Part shown: one piece after another, positions 1 through 11,475 of the stretch | Position numbering within the stretch: the stretch's first letter is position 1 | Layout of the letters: every line of letters starts with the position of its first letter | DNA from: Oscarella lobularis | Lineage: Eukaryota; Porifera; Homoscleromorpha; Homosclerophorida; Oscarellidae | Direction: 5' to 3' | Assembly: GCF_947507565.1 (NCBI RefSeq) | Contig: NC_089192.1 | Span: forward strand, 1,178,001 to 1,242,000 | Length of the DNA: 64,000 nt | Notes under the pieces: generated by a model | Database searches by the model: none | What the model was told of the DNA's origin: nothing | The model's input: only the letters and a program-made list of their open reading frames with translations | Made by a program: the position numbers and the translations under genes

Positions 1-234
1 AAACTGATTAGCATCGACAGTGGCACCCGATTTTTGAGCAGTCGTTTCAGACAAATCAATCAGGTGAATCACTCCAGCTAGTACACGTGTTGTACTACTA
101 CATGTTTACTACAGTACTACATGTTTTCCTTTAGGAGTAAATTTATTGCGAAAACAGCCATGAAGCAGCAACATACATACGTTTACACACTCACACACCC
201 ACGTACACGCAAACACACACCCTTGTTCAGTGTT

Positions 235-1581
235 CTATTTAGATCGAAACTTCATTTCGGTGAACACTTGTTTTTTAAACACGTCCTTCCTATACCAGGC
301 GACAGTTTTTAAGTCATTTCTACCGTAGACTCCGTTCAGGTTAGCGTCGTAGCAGGCACCGTACCACCATGCTCCCTGATAAGATTTTGCACAATCAGAT
401 TTACTGCCTCTGTCTTTGGTTGAAAACTCCCTTCCATTATGGTATGCAAGCGAGTCTCGAATTGTTCCATTAAATCCACTAATATGCAGCACGTATTTGC
501 TTTTTTCATTCCCCATACTGAAATTTCTGTATTTTGCATAATTCTTGACGTTGTTTTCTTCCATGAGTTCAATTCTCAATTCATTCCCATTACTGAGACC
601 AAGTAGCCAGTGAATTTTGTCTAATCCTAACCAAAATTCACCCCTGACATTGCCAAATCCAATTTTATAATCATTCCAGCCTCGAAAAAAATCGACAGAG
701 CCATCCTGTCTTCTTTGGAAGACAGTCCAGCCGCCACCGTCGGTTTTCATGTCACAGTAGACAGGAATGATAAGATACAGGCCAATAGAAACGTTGTAAG
801 GGCCACTAGTTGCTTCAGGATAACGTTTGAGTATACAAGAACAAGTGCAGTTTTCCAGTATGGGCAAGCCTTGAATTACTAAACATGATAGTGAGCAGTT
901 AGTAATTTTTTTCTTTGGAATACTTGCCTTTCAATGTGAGAGATCTCAGCTCGTGTCTTAGCTGATATATTTGAGGTAGAAACGCTGTTTGTGAGACAAC
1001 GCCAAGAGGACCCATTTCGCCTTTCTACACACGTTTGGACGCGGTAGATTCTTGGTAGACAGAGGTGTAGTATACCTCTCCTTTTTCTCCGTGCTTTCCA
1101 GGGAGACCTACTGGACCTACTGGACCTTCGGTTCCGGTCGATCCTCTTGGGCCTCTAGGACCGTTCGGGCCTATTGGGCCCATTTTCCCCTTGAATCACC
1201 AAATTATCATATACTCACACGAGCGCAAGTTCTTACCTTTGCTCCTTTTTGACCTCGGTGACCTCTAAGTCCACTTGGTCCTGCGTTCCCAGGCAATCCT
1301 TGAGGCCCAACAGTTCCCTAGACAGACACAGGTAGTTGCCAACCTTTGCTACAAATTACCGGAGAGCCCTGGGGACCCATAGCTCCTGGAGAACCGGACG
1401 GCCCCGGACTTCCTGGTAAACCAGCAGGGCCAACTGGGCCAGGTAGTCCTTGTGGTCCAGGAGCAGAGTTTTGCTACACAATAAAAAATTAGCAAATGTG
1501 AAAAGAAAGCTAGTGCACGACTGCGTTTCCAGATGATGGAACCAGGAACAGAAGTAACACGTAAGCGAATTTAGAAATCAT
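235..1581 (-). CDS. Secreted collagen-fibrinogen domain protein (ficolin-like)
   Basis: Six exons read on the minus strand: 1581-1522, 1473-1360, 1317-1237, 1189-1076, 1024-928 and 869-235, all in consistent phase, about 366 residues. Exon 1 encodes a signal peptide ([20 protein letters not shown]). Exons 2-5 encode Gly-X-Y collagen repeats followed by a short leucine-containing neck. Exon 6 is a fibrinogen C-terminal domain with the family landmarks [35 protein letters not shown] and the NLNG..Y block, ending EMKFRSK before the stop at 235-237. In animals this architecture (ficolins and related lectins) forms trimers that bind acetylated or microbial glycans; that role is inferred here. The last intron uses a GC donor (CTTTGAAAG-like context, AAAG|GCAAGT). 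The loop just before [12 protein letters not shown] is short compared with calcium-binding ficolins, so calcium binding is uncertain. Start and end are both visible. Confidence 0.85.
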
Positions 1582-2172
1582 ATTTGCCCGTCAACTACTG
1601 AACTTGATTTGAACTTTCTGCCCAACCCGACGCCAATTTATATAGTTGTAAGATCCTTTTTTGAAAGACGGTCTTACGTGGCACAACACGGTAAAGAATC
1701 AAAACCGCGATATATAGGCTCGAGTCACGTGAGGTAGAGGTCTCCGTAAAACGCCGTTCTGTAGCGTTGAGTGTAAAGAACGGCGTTGAAAATTAAATTA
1801 ATTTCCCGAGCACCAGGGCGCGGCGTGCGGGCTTCGCATGCAAACCCACTGGCAACTGCGAGCTGATAGTGCATGATGCAATCACCCGAAGGGGCAAAGG
1901 TTTAGGGTAAGGGAGGGGCCACTCTTACATGTCTATAGCACGTCATGTGTTTATGGTGACAATAAAGCTCGCGGAGGGTGTTCGGGGATTACATGATGGC
2001 TTACCGCAGGCCATCATCATCATCTGTTACGGACAGAACATATTAGAGTTGTGTACAGTACAAGAAGTAATTAATTATGCACTAGGAAAGGCTCGTAGGC
2101 TGGCACGTATAATTTCTGGTTTGTGACGAATATTATGTTAATTGACACATCCGGGCCAGTCATTTAAGCGTC
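1582..2172. promoter_or_regulatory. Divergent intergenic region with E-box and hairpin
   Basis: This 591-base stretch separates the minus-strand fibrinogen-domain gene from the plus-strand lectin/sushi array. It holds a CACGTG E-box at 1726-1731, TATATA-like runs at about 1632-1638 and 1709-1714, a perfect hairpin at 1750-1787, and near 2147 an ATCCGGGCCAGT motif also found before other beta1-type family members. I see no convincing gene; the short reading frame at 1929-2126 has no recognisable features. Confidence 0.45.
1750..1787. repeat. Perfect 11-bp hairpin
   Basis: AACGCCGTTCT at 1750-1760 is exactly inverted as AGAACGGCGTT at 1777-1787, with a 16-base loop. It lies about 170 bases upstream of the fibrinogen-domain gene start. 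Confidence 0.7.
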
Positions 2173-3776
2173 ATGAGGAAAATCGCTCCTTCTTACTTGC
2201 TTCTCTTTGCTGTTACACTGACGGTGAAATGCAGTTTAGGGAAAGAGGATTTTGAGTCAACTGCGGCGAATCCTCCTGCATCGGGGGCCGTTTGCGGACA
2301 ACGCAAGAAGTTGGATCTCAACGCTGTTGGTGCTGAGCTCCAATTTGAAGTAAAAAACGCTCTAGACGTGGAAAGCAGTTTCGAACATGCTACGGATGGC
2401 AATAATGATACAGACTGGGGAAAGTGTACTGTCTCGAGTCTTGCTGAAAGAATTGACTATTGGATTGATCTTCGAAACGTTTATCCTATTGATCGCATCA
2501 CGTTACTGTCTCGCTTCTGGGGCAAAGGCGCCAGGGTATTTATTGGAAATACTGAATTTGTCTGTGATGGTACCTACTGGGTTCAGTACGTTCGAATCAG
2601 ATTAGTCAGTGAAGCATTAACAAGTCTGCAGATTTGTGAGATAGAAGTTTATCATAATGGTAAGCATTTATCTCTCATTTCCATTTATCACGCACGTTTA
2701 TCTAGGTTCTAAGTACTTAGAAAGCTGAATCCTCATATGCATTTTGAACTGAGTGACCTACATCCCAAAAGTAGTTACAAATCTGCTACTGACGGCATTC
2801 CAAATCTCATTACCGGTGCTCAGAGCAGTTCCATACGGCAACAGGGATCTATCTGTATGATGGTTGACTTGCGAAACGCCTACACTGTTTCTGATATTTG
2901 GCTACTGACTTCTGAACCCAATTTCTATAGGATATTTCTAAGCAATAGCTCCGATTTTGTGAACAAAACGGAATGCAATCAAGAAAAATTATTTGAGTAC
3001 ATCTGTTCAGCCATAGAAGCTCGCCACATACTCGTTATCTACGAACGACTTGCCTGTAGCTATGTATCGAATGCAGGTTGGCGAAATCGAAGTCTTTACA
3101 ACTAAATCATCTTGTCCGCCTCCTCCGCCTCCTCCTCTTTGTGGCTTTCCTCCATATCTTCCCAAAGCAACAATGACTACTGACTGGAAAACAGCAACTT
3201 ACACGTGTGATGACAATCTGATACCCCAAACTCAAGCCATAGTATGCTTATCAAGCGGACTTTGGAGCAGCACTCCACAGCGGTGCAAGCGTAAGCAAAT
3301 ATATCTAGTACCTAAAAATGGCTGTTTAACATTTTTGCTCTCTAGCAACAAAATGCTCCAACCTCAACTCTCCAGTTCATGGCAGCGTCTCTCTTCCTTC
3401 TGAAATGATAGCCGGAACGATTGCCAAGTACAGCTGTGGAATCTGTTACAGAATACACGGCAATGAAAGGAGGCAATGCATATCAAAGCATAGTGGAATT
3501 TCCTTGAAGTGGTCAGGATCAGAGCCATCCTGCAAAGGTACAAAACTTGTCCATACTTCTTAGCTAATTTATGTGTGTAATTTAGTTGTTCACTGTGGGG
3601 ATCCTCCAATTGTAGACAAGGCAACGCATAGCGTCACGTCGAAAGTCTGCGGTGGCGTTGCTGCATACGAATGCAGTGAAGGAGCACTCATGCTAGGCAG
3701 CCGGCATCTCATCTGCAGTCCAGAGGGTAAGTGGCTGGGAACACGACCTGTATGCGTCCACGTGGCTTATCAGTAA
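2173..3776 (+). pseudogene. Array unit 1 (beta1): broken lectin-like/sushi gene
   Basis: Exon remnants are 2173-2659, 2706-3290, 3346-3537 and 3586-3776. The layout matches the intact family: signal peptide, two galactose-binding-like domains, then three sushi domains. Compared with units 4 and 7 it has three deletions. A 69-base in-frame loss in domain 1 (around 2550) removes 23 residues including one cysteine. A 4-base loss (GATC) after AAGTAC near 2716 shifts the frame and meets a stop within a few codons. An 8-base loss near 3037 shifts the frame again at the end of domain 2. The sushi exons are still open, with a seven-residue proline hinge. Two independent frameshifts make it a probable pseudogene, unless unobserved splicing rescues it. 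Confidence 0.75.
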
Positions 3777-3828
3777 GCACAACGCCGACTTTGAACGCAT
3801 TTTCTAGTGTATGTATTCGGAGACGTAA

Positions 3829-3847
3829 TTCACGTGATGTCGCGTGA
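3829..3847 (+). promoter_or_regulatory. E-box module upstream of unit 2
   Basis: TTCACGTGATGTCGCGTGA, the alpha-type form of the shared module, has its CACGTG 168 bases before the ATG at 3999. Confidence 0.5.
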
Positions 3848-3998
3848 TTTTGTTGTCCTTTCCGCGTTCTGCGAAGCCCAACGCCGCATTTAGCGTCGCA
3901 AAAGTGACGACGGCAAAGAGTACGGAGCAATGAAGTCGCCGGGTTTTGTTCCACTATATTTTAGAGCCAGTCTAGCTCACAATTAACTCATTGTTGCA

Positions 3999-5644
3999 AT
4001 GCATTATTCCGCAGTTATTATCATAGTCGTTTTATCGCTTCAGTTCAGCTCAGCGGCTCCGACAAATCCAGGTAGTGACGTCGACAGTGAGAAGTTGAAT
4101 CTCAATGCTGTTGGAGCCGTCATGGAATTTGACATACAAAACCCGTTGTATGCTGGAAGTTCATATGATCGTGCTATTGACGGCAATGTAGGCACCAACG
4201 GGGCTGATTGTGCCGTCTCGAACTTTGCTGAAGAGACTGATTTCTTGATCAATCTTCGTGGCGTTTACCCTGTTGATCGCATTGCTGTTTTATCGCGGGG
4301 TGGGCATGCCGGCACTGCAGAAATATTTGTTGGAAACGTGAGTGCTGCAGGGAGAAGTCAAAATCAAATTCAATGTGGAGGCAAATATCCAGACAGGGCT
4401 GCTACTTCGTTTACTGACTTTAGGTGCTCTACAACCTTTTGGATTCAATATATACGAATTAGAAAATCTAACTAATGGAAGCATTGGAAACATTGGTCCT
4501 TGCAGATATGTGAAGTAGCTGTCTATCACCATAGTTAAGTAAACAATATCTCTAGAATAAGACTAACCTCCTTATGTGTAGATCAGAAATACAATCTCGG
4601 GAGGATGAATGCTCAACTGCAGTTTGAGCTATCTGGGTCATATTTAAGAATCGGAAGTGGCTATGAGATGGCTACTGATGGTGAACTTGACAAGTGTGTC
4701 CAGACTATTAATTTCAGTGGAGGGGAGATTGTATGGCTAAAGATCGACTTGAAGGAATTTTACTTGGTGACTAATGTTACAGTCTCAGCTCCATCTAATA
4801 ACAGAGTGTACGTCAGTAAAACATCAGACTTCCTGATGAAGACTAGATGTAATCAGATCGGCGATCACTTTCAGTGCTCTGGATCTCATCACGTTCGATA
4901 TTTAGCCATTGTTGGCAGGAGTTACTGGTATGGCAGAAGCAGAAAGGTATGTGAAGTTGAAGTTTTCTACAAACCGGATTACGCAACACTACCTTGTCAA
5001 CGCCTTCCTCATCTCCCGAATTCAACTGCAGTTACTGATTGGAAAACTGCAACATACACGTGCAGCAATAATCTTTTTCCTCAGACGCAAACAATAACTT
5101 GCCTACCAACTGGACATTGGAGCAGAACTTTACAGCAGTGCAGGCGTAAGCGCTTAGCAATCAACTTCCTAAGCCCTTTTTGATTCTTTTCTATCTAGCC
5201 AAAATGTGCCCTGATATCGGCCATCCAAGTCATGGCGAAATCTCATTACCACCAGAGACAACTTTGAGCAGTACTGTGATATACAGCTGTTCAACCTGCT
5301 ATAGACTGCATGGAAACAAAACAAGGCAATGTCAGCAGGCAAACGACGAAAAATCTTTGAAGTGGTCAGGATCAGAGCCGGCTTGCCAAGGTACCACAAT
5401 AGAAGCTTGCTTTACTGAGAAAATATATTTTATGTATTCATGTTTAGTTGTTCACTGTGGAGATGCTCCAGCGGTTGAAAAGGCCACCCTTAGAGTTGTT
5501 TCAAAAATTTGTGGAGGTACAGCTTTGTACAAGTGCAAGGGAGACGCAACGTTGTTTGGAAGTTCACACCTATTCTGCGGTCCTGAGGGAAGGTGGCTGG
5601 GTACAGTGCCAACGTGCCTACTGATTCCTAGACATGGAAAGTAA
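3999..5644 (+). pseudogene. Array unit 2 (alpha): lectin-like/sushi gene with an in-frame stop
   Basis: Exons 3999-4533, 4582-5145, 5199-5390 and 5448-5644 all keep the family phases. They encode a signal peptide, galactose-binding-like domain 1 (core LNLNAVGAVMEF, DRIAVLSR), domain 2 (from MNAQLQFELSG) and three sushi domains ending IPRHGK. The only lesion seen is a TAA codon directly after RIRKSN (about 4472-4474). In intact alpha genes the same position codes for eight residues leading to the SLQICEV strand, and here eight codons are also present, so the frame is preserved. The gene therefore makes either a truncated 158-residue secreted product or nothing. It may be a very recent pseudogene or a null allele. 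An assembly or sequencing error at one base is the main alternative. Confidence 0.7.
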
Positions 5645-5748
5645 ACTTATGGACAGAACATCGTAGAGTTGGGACGTTGTAAAAAGTACTACCAGCATAA
5701 TATATTTGGCGGGATTACAGTATTGACTAACGCATCCGGGGGCCGTCA

Positions 5749-5766
5749 TTCACGTGACGTCGCGTG
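5749..5766 (+). promoter_or_regulatory. E-box/CRE-like module upstream of unit 3
   Basis: TTCACGTGACGTCGCGTG, the beta2 form, overlaps CACGTG (5751-5756) with TGACGTC. It sits 163 bases before the ATG and follows a CATCCGGGGG motif. Confidence 0.5.
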
Positions 5767-5913
5767 GTTTTCGTCGTTCCGTGTGCTGTGCGGTCCGACG
5801 CCGCGTTTAGAGCATCGAAAAAGAGTACGGAGCAATTAGATCGTCGGGTATTATTCCACTACATGTAAGCCGACCGTCTGTTCGCATCGCAGAGAGCGAT
5901 AGTTGAAGTTGCG

Positions 5914-7625
5914 ATGACAAAACTCAGTCTTTATTGCGCATTTGTCTTCGCAGCCGTACTGACGGCACAATGTAGTTCAGGCATGGAGGATTTGGTGTCG
6001 ACTGCGGTGAATCCTCCCTCCGAATGCGAACGACGCGAGAAATTGGATCTCAACGCTGTTGGAGCTGAGCTAGAATTTGAAGTACAAAACACTCTAGACG
6101 TACTGAGCAGATACGAATTTTCTATCGACGGCAATAAAGGCACAGAATGGGCAGAGTGTACTACATCGAGCCTATCTGACAAAGTTGACTATTGGATTGA
6201 CCTTCGAAACATTTATCCTATTGATCGCGTAACGTTACTGTCTCGCTACTATAAGGCAAACGGCGCCGAGGTATTTGTAGGAAATTTCAGTGCAGCAGGA
6301 AAGACTGAGAATCAACAGAAATGTGGAGACAGTTATCCAGAGGTACCCCGAGGTAAAAGTGCTCCTCTAACCGATTTTGACTGTCACGGCACACATTGGG
6401 TTCAATACATTCGAATCAGAAGAGTTATTGCAAAAAATTAGTAAGAAGTTTGCACATTTGTGAAATAGAAGTTTATCATAAGGGTAAGCGTTATCTACCC
6501 GTTCTTAATTAAGTGTCTCACCCTTTTATTAATTAAGATTATAAGTACGATCTCAAAAGACTGAATCCTGAAATGTCTTTCGAATCAAATGGCTTACATC
6601 CCGGAAGTAGTTACAGTCTTGCTACTGACGGCATTCCAGATCTCCGTAGCTGCTCTCGGAGCAGTTCGATCCGCCAATACGGCTCTATTTGGATGAAAGT
6701 CAACTTACGCAAGGCCTATGCTGTTTCCCAAGTTCGGCTACTGTCTCACGAACCCGATTTATATAGAGTATTTATAAGCAACAGCTCCGAGTTTGTGAAC
6801 AAAACCGAATGCAATCAAGATAACTTTTATGAGTACATATGCCCAGTCTTGCAAGCTCAGCATATACTCGTTGTTTATGAACGACCTCAGAGCTCTTCTA
6901 ATCGTGTGTACCAAATGCAAGTTTGTGAAATTGAAGTCTACTACGAACCGGAAGAAGTACCTCACCAGGATCCGCCTGATCTTCCTTGCGGCTTTCCTCC
7001 GCATCTTCCCAAATCAACAATGACTACTGATTGGGAAACAGCGACGTACTCGTGCAAAGACGGTCTAGTACCTTTACACCAAACCATAACATGTTTATCA
7101 AGTGGACGTTGGAGCAGCACTCCACAGCAGTGCAAGCGTGAGTAGACAATCTTTGCTCAAACCTAGTATCTAACAGATTTTCTTATTAGCCAAAGAATGC
7201 CCAGAACTTTCTCATCCAGTTCATGGAGATGTGTCACTACCGTCAGATCTAATCAAGGGAGCAACTGCCAAGTACAGCTGCGCCGCCTGCTACGAAATGG
7301 ATGGTGACGAAAAGAGGCAGTGCCAGGCAGAAGACAACGGGAATACATTGAAGTGGTCGGGATCAGAACCAGCATGCAAAAGTACTACCAGCGATTTTCT
7401 ATTAGCCTCACTCAACGAGTATGCATTCATGTAGTTGTCCACTGTGGAGAGGCTCCAATTGTTGAAACGGCTACGCTCAAAGTCATATCAAAGACCTGCG
7501 GAGGCGTTGCATCGTACAAGTGTGTAGGAGAGAGAACTTTGTTTGGAAGTCCTCATCTTCTCTGTGGTCCTCAGGGTAAGTGGCTGGGCACTGTACCAAA
7601 ATGCGTTGACATACCTAGATACTAA
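5914..7625 (+). pseudogene. Array unit 3 (beta2): lectin-like/sushi gene with a frameshift
   Basis: Exons are 5914-6483, 6538-7137, 7190-7381 and 7435-7625. Domain order matches the other beta2 genes: signal peptide (MTKLSLYCAFVFAAVLTAQC), two galactose-binding-like domains, three sushi domains. Exon 1 is 570 bases, but intact members have 3n+1. The reading frame is lost after RIRRV near 6425-6440 and stops at a TAG before the terminal LQICEVEVY-like strand. Unit 6 is one base longer over the same interval. The downstream exons remain fully open and similar to unit 11, which suggests recent inactivation. This is the same short region where unit 2 is broken. Confidence 0.7.
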
Positions 7626-7828
7626 TAAGGAAGACGGTTCGGTAGAATAGTTTTGCATGGCTTAGTTTTGGTAAGCCTTAGGCGATCATCTTGTGCGTAC
7701 AAGAATTATGCACTAAGAAGGCTCGTATGCTACTAGCATGTGTAACTTCTGGTTTGTGCAGAAAATTATATATTAATTATGGACCAATGGGTATCCGGGG
7801 CCAGTTGTTGACGCCATTTTGTCTTGCA

Positions 7829-9528
7829 ATGATGAAAATCGCTCCTTCTTGCTTGCTTCTCTTTGCTGTTACACTGACGGTGAAGTGTAATTTAAGGAAA
7901 GAGGATTTCAAGTCAACTGCGGCGAATCCTCCAGCATCGGGGGCCGTTTGCGGACAACGTGAGAAGTTGGATCTCAACGCTGTTGGCGTTGAGCTCAAAT
8001 TTGAAGTACAAAACGCTCTAGACGTGGAAAGCAGTTTCGAGTATGCTACGGATGGCAATAAGGCTACAGACTGGGGAAAGTGTACCGTGTCGAGCCTTGC
8101 TAACAAAATTGACTATTGGATTGATCTTCGAAACGTTTATCCTATTGATCGCATTACGTTACTGTCTCGGGGTTCTTATAGCAAAGGCGCCATGGTATTT
8201 GTAGGAAATTTCAGTGCAGCGAGAACGGCTGAGAATCAACAGAGATGTGGAGGCAGTTATCCAGAGAGGGCTTCTCTAACTGAATTTGACTGTGATGGTA
8301 CCTATTGGGTTCAATACGTTCGAATCAGATTAGTCAGTGCAGCACTAACGAGTTTGCAGATTTGCGAAATAGAAGTTTATCATAATGGCAAGCATTTATC
8401 TTTCATTTCCATTTATCATGCATGTTTATTTAGGTTCTAAGTACGATCTTCAAGAGCTGAAGCCCCATATGTATTTTGAACTGAGTGATCTACATCCCAG
8501 AAGTAGTTACAAATATGCTACTGATGGCATCCCAACTCTCTGTACCGGTTCTTGGAGCAGTTCCATACGGCAACAGGGATCTATTTGGATGACGGTTGAC
8601 TTGCGCAACGCCTACACTGTTTCTGATATTTGGCTACTAACCTCTGAACCCAGTTTTTATAGGATATTCCTGAGCAATAGCTCCGGTTTTGTTCACAAAA
8701 CCGAATGCAATCAAGGAGAATTATTTGAGTACATCTGTTCAGCCATAGAAGCTCGCCATGTACTCGTTATCTATGAACGACGTAAAAAGTTGCCTCTAGC
8801 TCGGTATCGAATGCAGGTCGGGGAAATTGAAGTCTTTACAACTAAATCATCTTGTCCGCCTCCTCCGCCTCCTCCTCCTCCTTGTGGCTTACCTCCATAT
8901 CTTCCCAAAGCAACAATGACTACTGACTGGAAAACAGCAACTTACACGTGTGATGACAATCTGATACCCCAAACTCAATCCATAGTATGCTTATCAAGCG
9001 GACTTTGGAGCAGCACTCCACAGCGGTGCAAACGTAAGCAAATATATCTAGTACCTATAAAATGGCTGTTTAATTAAGTAGAATTTTTGCTCTCTAGCTA
9101 CAAAATGCCCCAACCTCAACTACCCAGTTCATGGCGGCGTCTCTCTTCCTTCTGAAATGATAGCCGGAACGATTGCCAAGTACAGCTGTGGAATCTGTTA
9201 CAGAATACACGGCAATGAAAGGAGGCAATGCATATCGAAGCATAGTGGAATTTCCTTGAAGTGGTCAGGATCAGAGCCATCCTGCAAAGGTACAAAACTT
9301 GTCCATTCTTCTTAGCTAATTTATGTGTGTAATTTAGTTGTTCACTGTGGGGATCCTCCAATCGTAGACAAGGCAACGCATAGCGTCTCGTCGAAAGTCT
9401 GCCGTGGCGTTGCTGCATACGAATGCAGTGAAGGAGCACTCATGCTAGGCAGCCGGCATCTCATCTGCAGTCCAGAGGGTAAGTGGCTGGGAACACGACC
9501 TGTATGCGTTCACGTGGCTTATCGGTAA
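7829..9528 (+). CDS. Array unit 4 (beta1): secreted galactose-binding-like/sushi protein
   Basis: Exons 7829-8387, 8434-9033, 9098-9289 and 9338-9528 encode 513 residues. The start is ATGATG; the second ATG (7832) matches units 1 and 7. Order: signal peptide (to about residue 21); domain 1 (about 45-185; cores KLDLNAVG, DYWIDLRNVYPIDRITLLSR, SLQICEIEVY); domain 2 (about 190-320; MTVDLRNAY, RMQVGEIEVF); a nine-proline hinge; then three four-cysteine sushi domains, each with a WSG- or GLW-type tryptophan. The folds suggest binding of sugars or surface ligands; sushi modules mediate protein contacts in complement-type proteins. Function is inferred. Intron 1 has a GC donor (AATG|GCAAGC), where sister genes have GT. 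If that is not spliced, the protein stops after domain 1. It is otherwise intact. Confidence 0.82.
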
Positions 9529-9580
9529 GCCCAACGCCGACTTTGAACGCATTTTCTAGTGTATGCATTCGGAGACGTCA

Positions 9581-9599
9581 TTCACGTGATGTCGCGTGG
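9581..9599 (+). promoter_or_regulatory. E-box module upstream of unit 5
   Basis: TTCACGTGATGTCGCGTGG has CACGTG at 9583-9588, only 88 bases before the ATG. Other alpha genes have 164-168, so about 76 bases of promoter or leader are missing. Confidence 0.5.
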
Positions 9600-9670
9600 T
9601 TTTGTTGTCCTTTCCGCGTTCTGCGCCGAGCAACGCCGCATTTAGCGTCGCAACACAACTCATTGTTGCA

Positions 9671-11330
9671 ATGCATTGTTCCGCATTTCTTATCGCAGTT
9701 GTTTTGCCGTTGCAGTTCAGCTCAGCGGCTCCGACAATTCCTCCGGCGGCAGGTAGTGACGGCAGCGAAAAGTTGAATCTCAATGCTGTTGGAGCCGTCA
9801 TGGAATTTGGATTACAAAACGCGTTGCATCTTCAAAGTTCCTATGATTTTGCTATTGACGGCAATTTAAAAACTGATTGGGACAAGTGTGTGGTTTCAAA
9901 CTTTGCCGAACAGACTGATTTCTTGATCAGTCTTCGCGGCGTTTACCCTGTTGATCGCATTGCTGTGCTATCGCGTAGTGGATATGCTGGCGCTGCAGAA
10001 GTATTTGTTGGAAACTCGAGTGCTGCAGGAAAAAGTCAAAATCAATTTCAATGTGGAGGCAAACATCCAGACTGGGCCAGTACATCATTTACTGAGTTTA
10101 GGTGTTCTACTACTTTTTGGATTCAGTACATACGAATTAGAAAATCCAACACCGAAGGACTTTGGGGAGGGCGGTCCTTGCAGATCTGTGAAGTGGCTGT
10201 ATATCACCATGGTTAGTAGACAATATCTCTAAAATTTTTAGAATGAGACTAACTTTCTACATGTATAGATCAGAAATATGATCTCGGTAGAATGAATGTT
10301 GAGCTGCAGTTTGAACTATTTGGATATCTAAAGAAAGGCAGTAGCTATGAGATGGCGACTGATGGTAAACTTGACACGTGTGTCCAAAGCATTCAGTGGA
10401 GTGGAGGGGAGACTGTATTGCTAAAAATCGACTTGAAGGAATTTTACTTGGTGACTAATGTCACGGTCTCAGCACCAAAATCTCAGTCTACCAGAGTGTA
10501 CGTCAGCAACACGTCCGACTTCCTGGAGAAGACTATATGTCATCAGACCGGTGATCACTTTCACTGCTCTGGGTCTCATCAAGTTCGATATGTAACCATT
10601 GTTGGCAAGAGTCACACCGGCACGAGCAGTCAGGTATGTGATGTTGAAGTTTTCTACAAACCGAATTACACAACACTACCTTGTCAATGTCTTCCTCATC
10701 TCCCAAATTCAACTGCAGTTACAGATTGGAAAACTGCGACATACACGTGCAGCAATAATCTTGTTCCTGAGACGCAAACAATAACTTGCCTACCAACTGG
10801 ACATTGGAGCAGAACCTTACAGCAGTGCAGGCGTAAGCGCTTAGCAACGAACTACCTAAGATCTCTTTGATTCTTTTCTATCTAGCCAAAATGTGTCCTG
10901 ATATCGGCCACCCAAGGCATGGTGAAATCTCGTTACCACCAAAGAAAATGTTGAGAAGCACTGTCATGTACAGCTGTTCAACCTGCTATAGACTGCATGG
11001 AAATAAAACAAGGCACTGTCAGCAGGCAAACGACGGAAAATCTTTGAAGTGGTCGGGATCAGAGCCAATTTGCCAAGGTACCACAATAGAAGTTTCTTTA
11101 TTGATAAAATATGTATTATGTATTCATGTTTAGTTGTTCACTGTGAAGATGCTCCAGTGGTTGAAAAGGCCACCCTTAGAGTCGTGTCAAAAATCTGCGG
11201 CGGTACTGCTTTGTACAAGTGCAAGGGAGACGCAACGTTGTTTGGAAGTTCACACCTATTCTGCGGTCCTGAGGGAAAGTGGCTGGGTACAGTGCCAACG
11301 TGCGTCAGTATCCCGAAATATGGAAAGTAA
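9671..11330 (+). CDS. Array unit 5 (alpha): secreted galactose-binding-like/sushi protein
   Basis: Exons 9671-10211, 10269-10832, 10886-11077 and 11134-11330 encode 497 residues, all in phase. The signal peptide is MHCSAFLIAVVLPLQFSSA. A Pro/Ala-rich linker follows, then domain 1 (LNLNAVGAVMEF, DFLISLRGVYPVDRIAVLSR, SLQICEVAVY), domain 2 (VELQFELFGYLKKGSSYEMATDG, KIDLKEFYLVTNV, VCDVEVFYK) and three sushi domains ending IPKYGK. Unlike beta genes it has no polyproline hinge before sushi 1; the linker is TLPCQCLPHLP. The start is the first ATG after the conserved upstream module and is shared with units 8 and 13. No lesion is seen in the coding exons. The shortened upstream region may affect expression. 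Confidence 0.85.
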
Positions 11331-11416
11331 ACTTGAGGACAGAACATCGTAGAGTTGTGACGTAAAAAGTACTACCCGCATTTGATCTTTTCGACTAAAG
11401 CATCCGGGGGCTGTCA

Positions 11417-11435
11417 TTCACGTGACGTCGCGTGG
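11417..11435 (+). promoter_or_regulatory. E-box/CRE-like module upstream of unit 6, very close to the start
   Basis: CACGTG at 11419-11424 is only 57 bases from the ATG, against 162-164 in units 9 and 14. The roughly 105 missing bases include the segment around GACGCCGCGTTTAGAGC and the conserved ATTCCACTA(C/T)ATGTAAG block. Confidence 0.5.
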
Positions 11436-11475
11436 TTCCGTGTGTGGTATGCAGAGAGCGATCGTTGAAGTTGCG

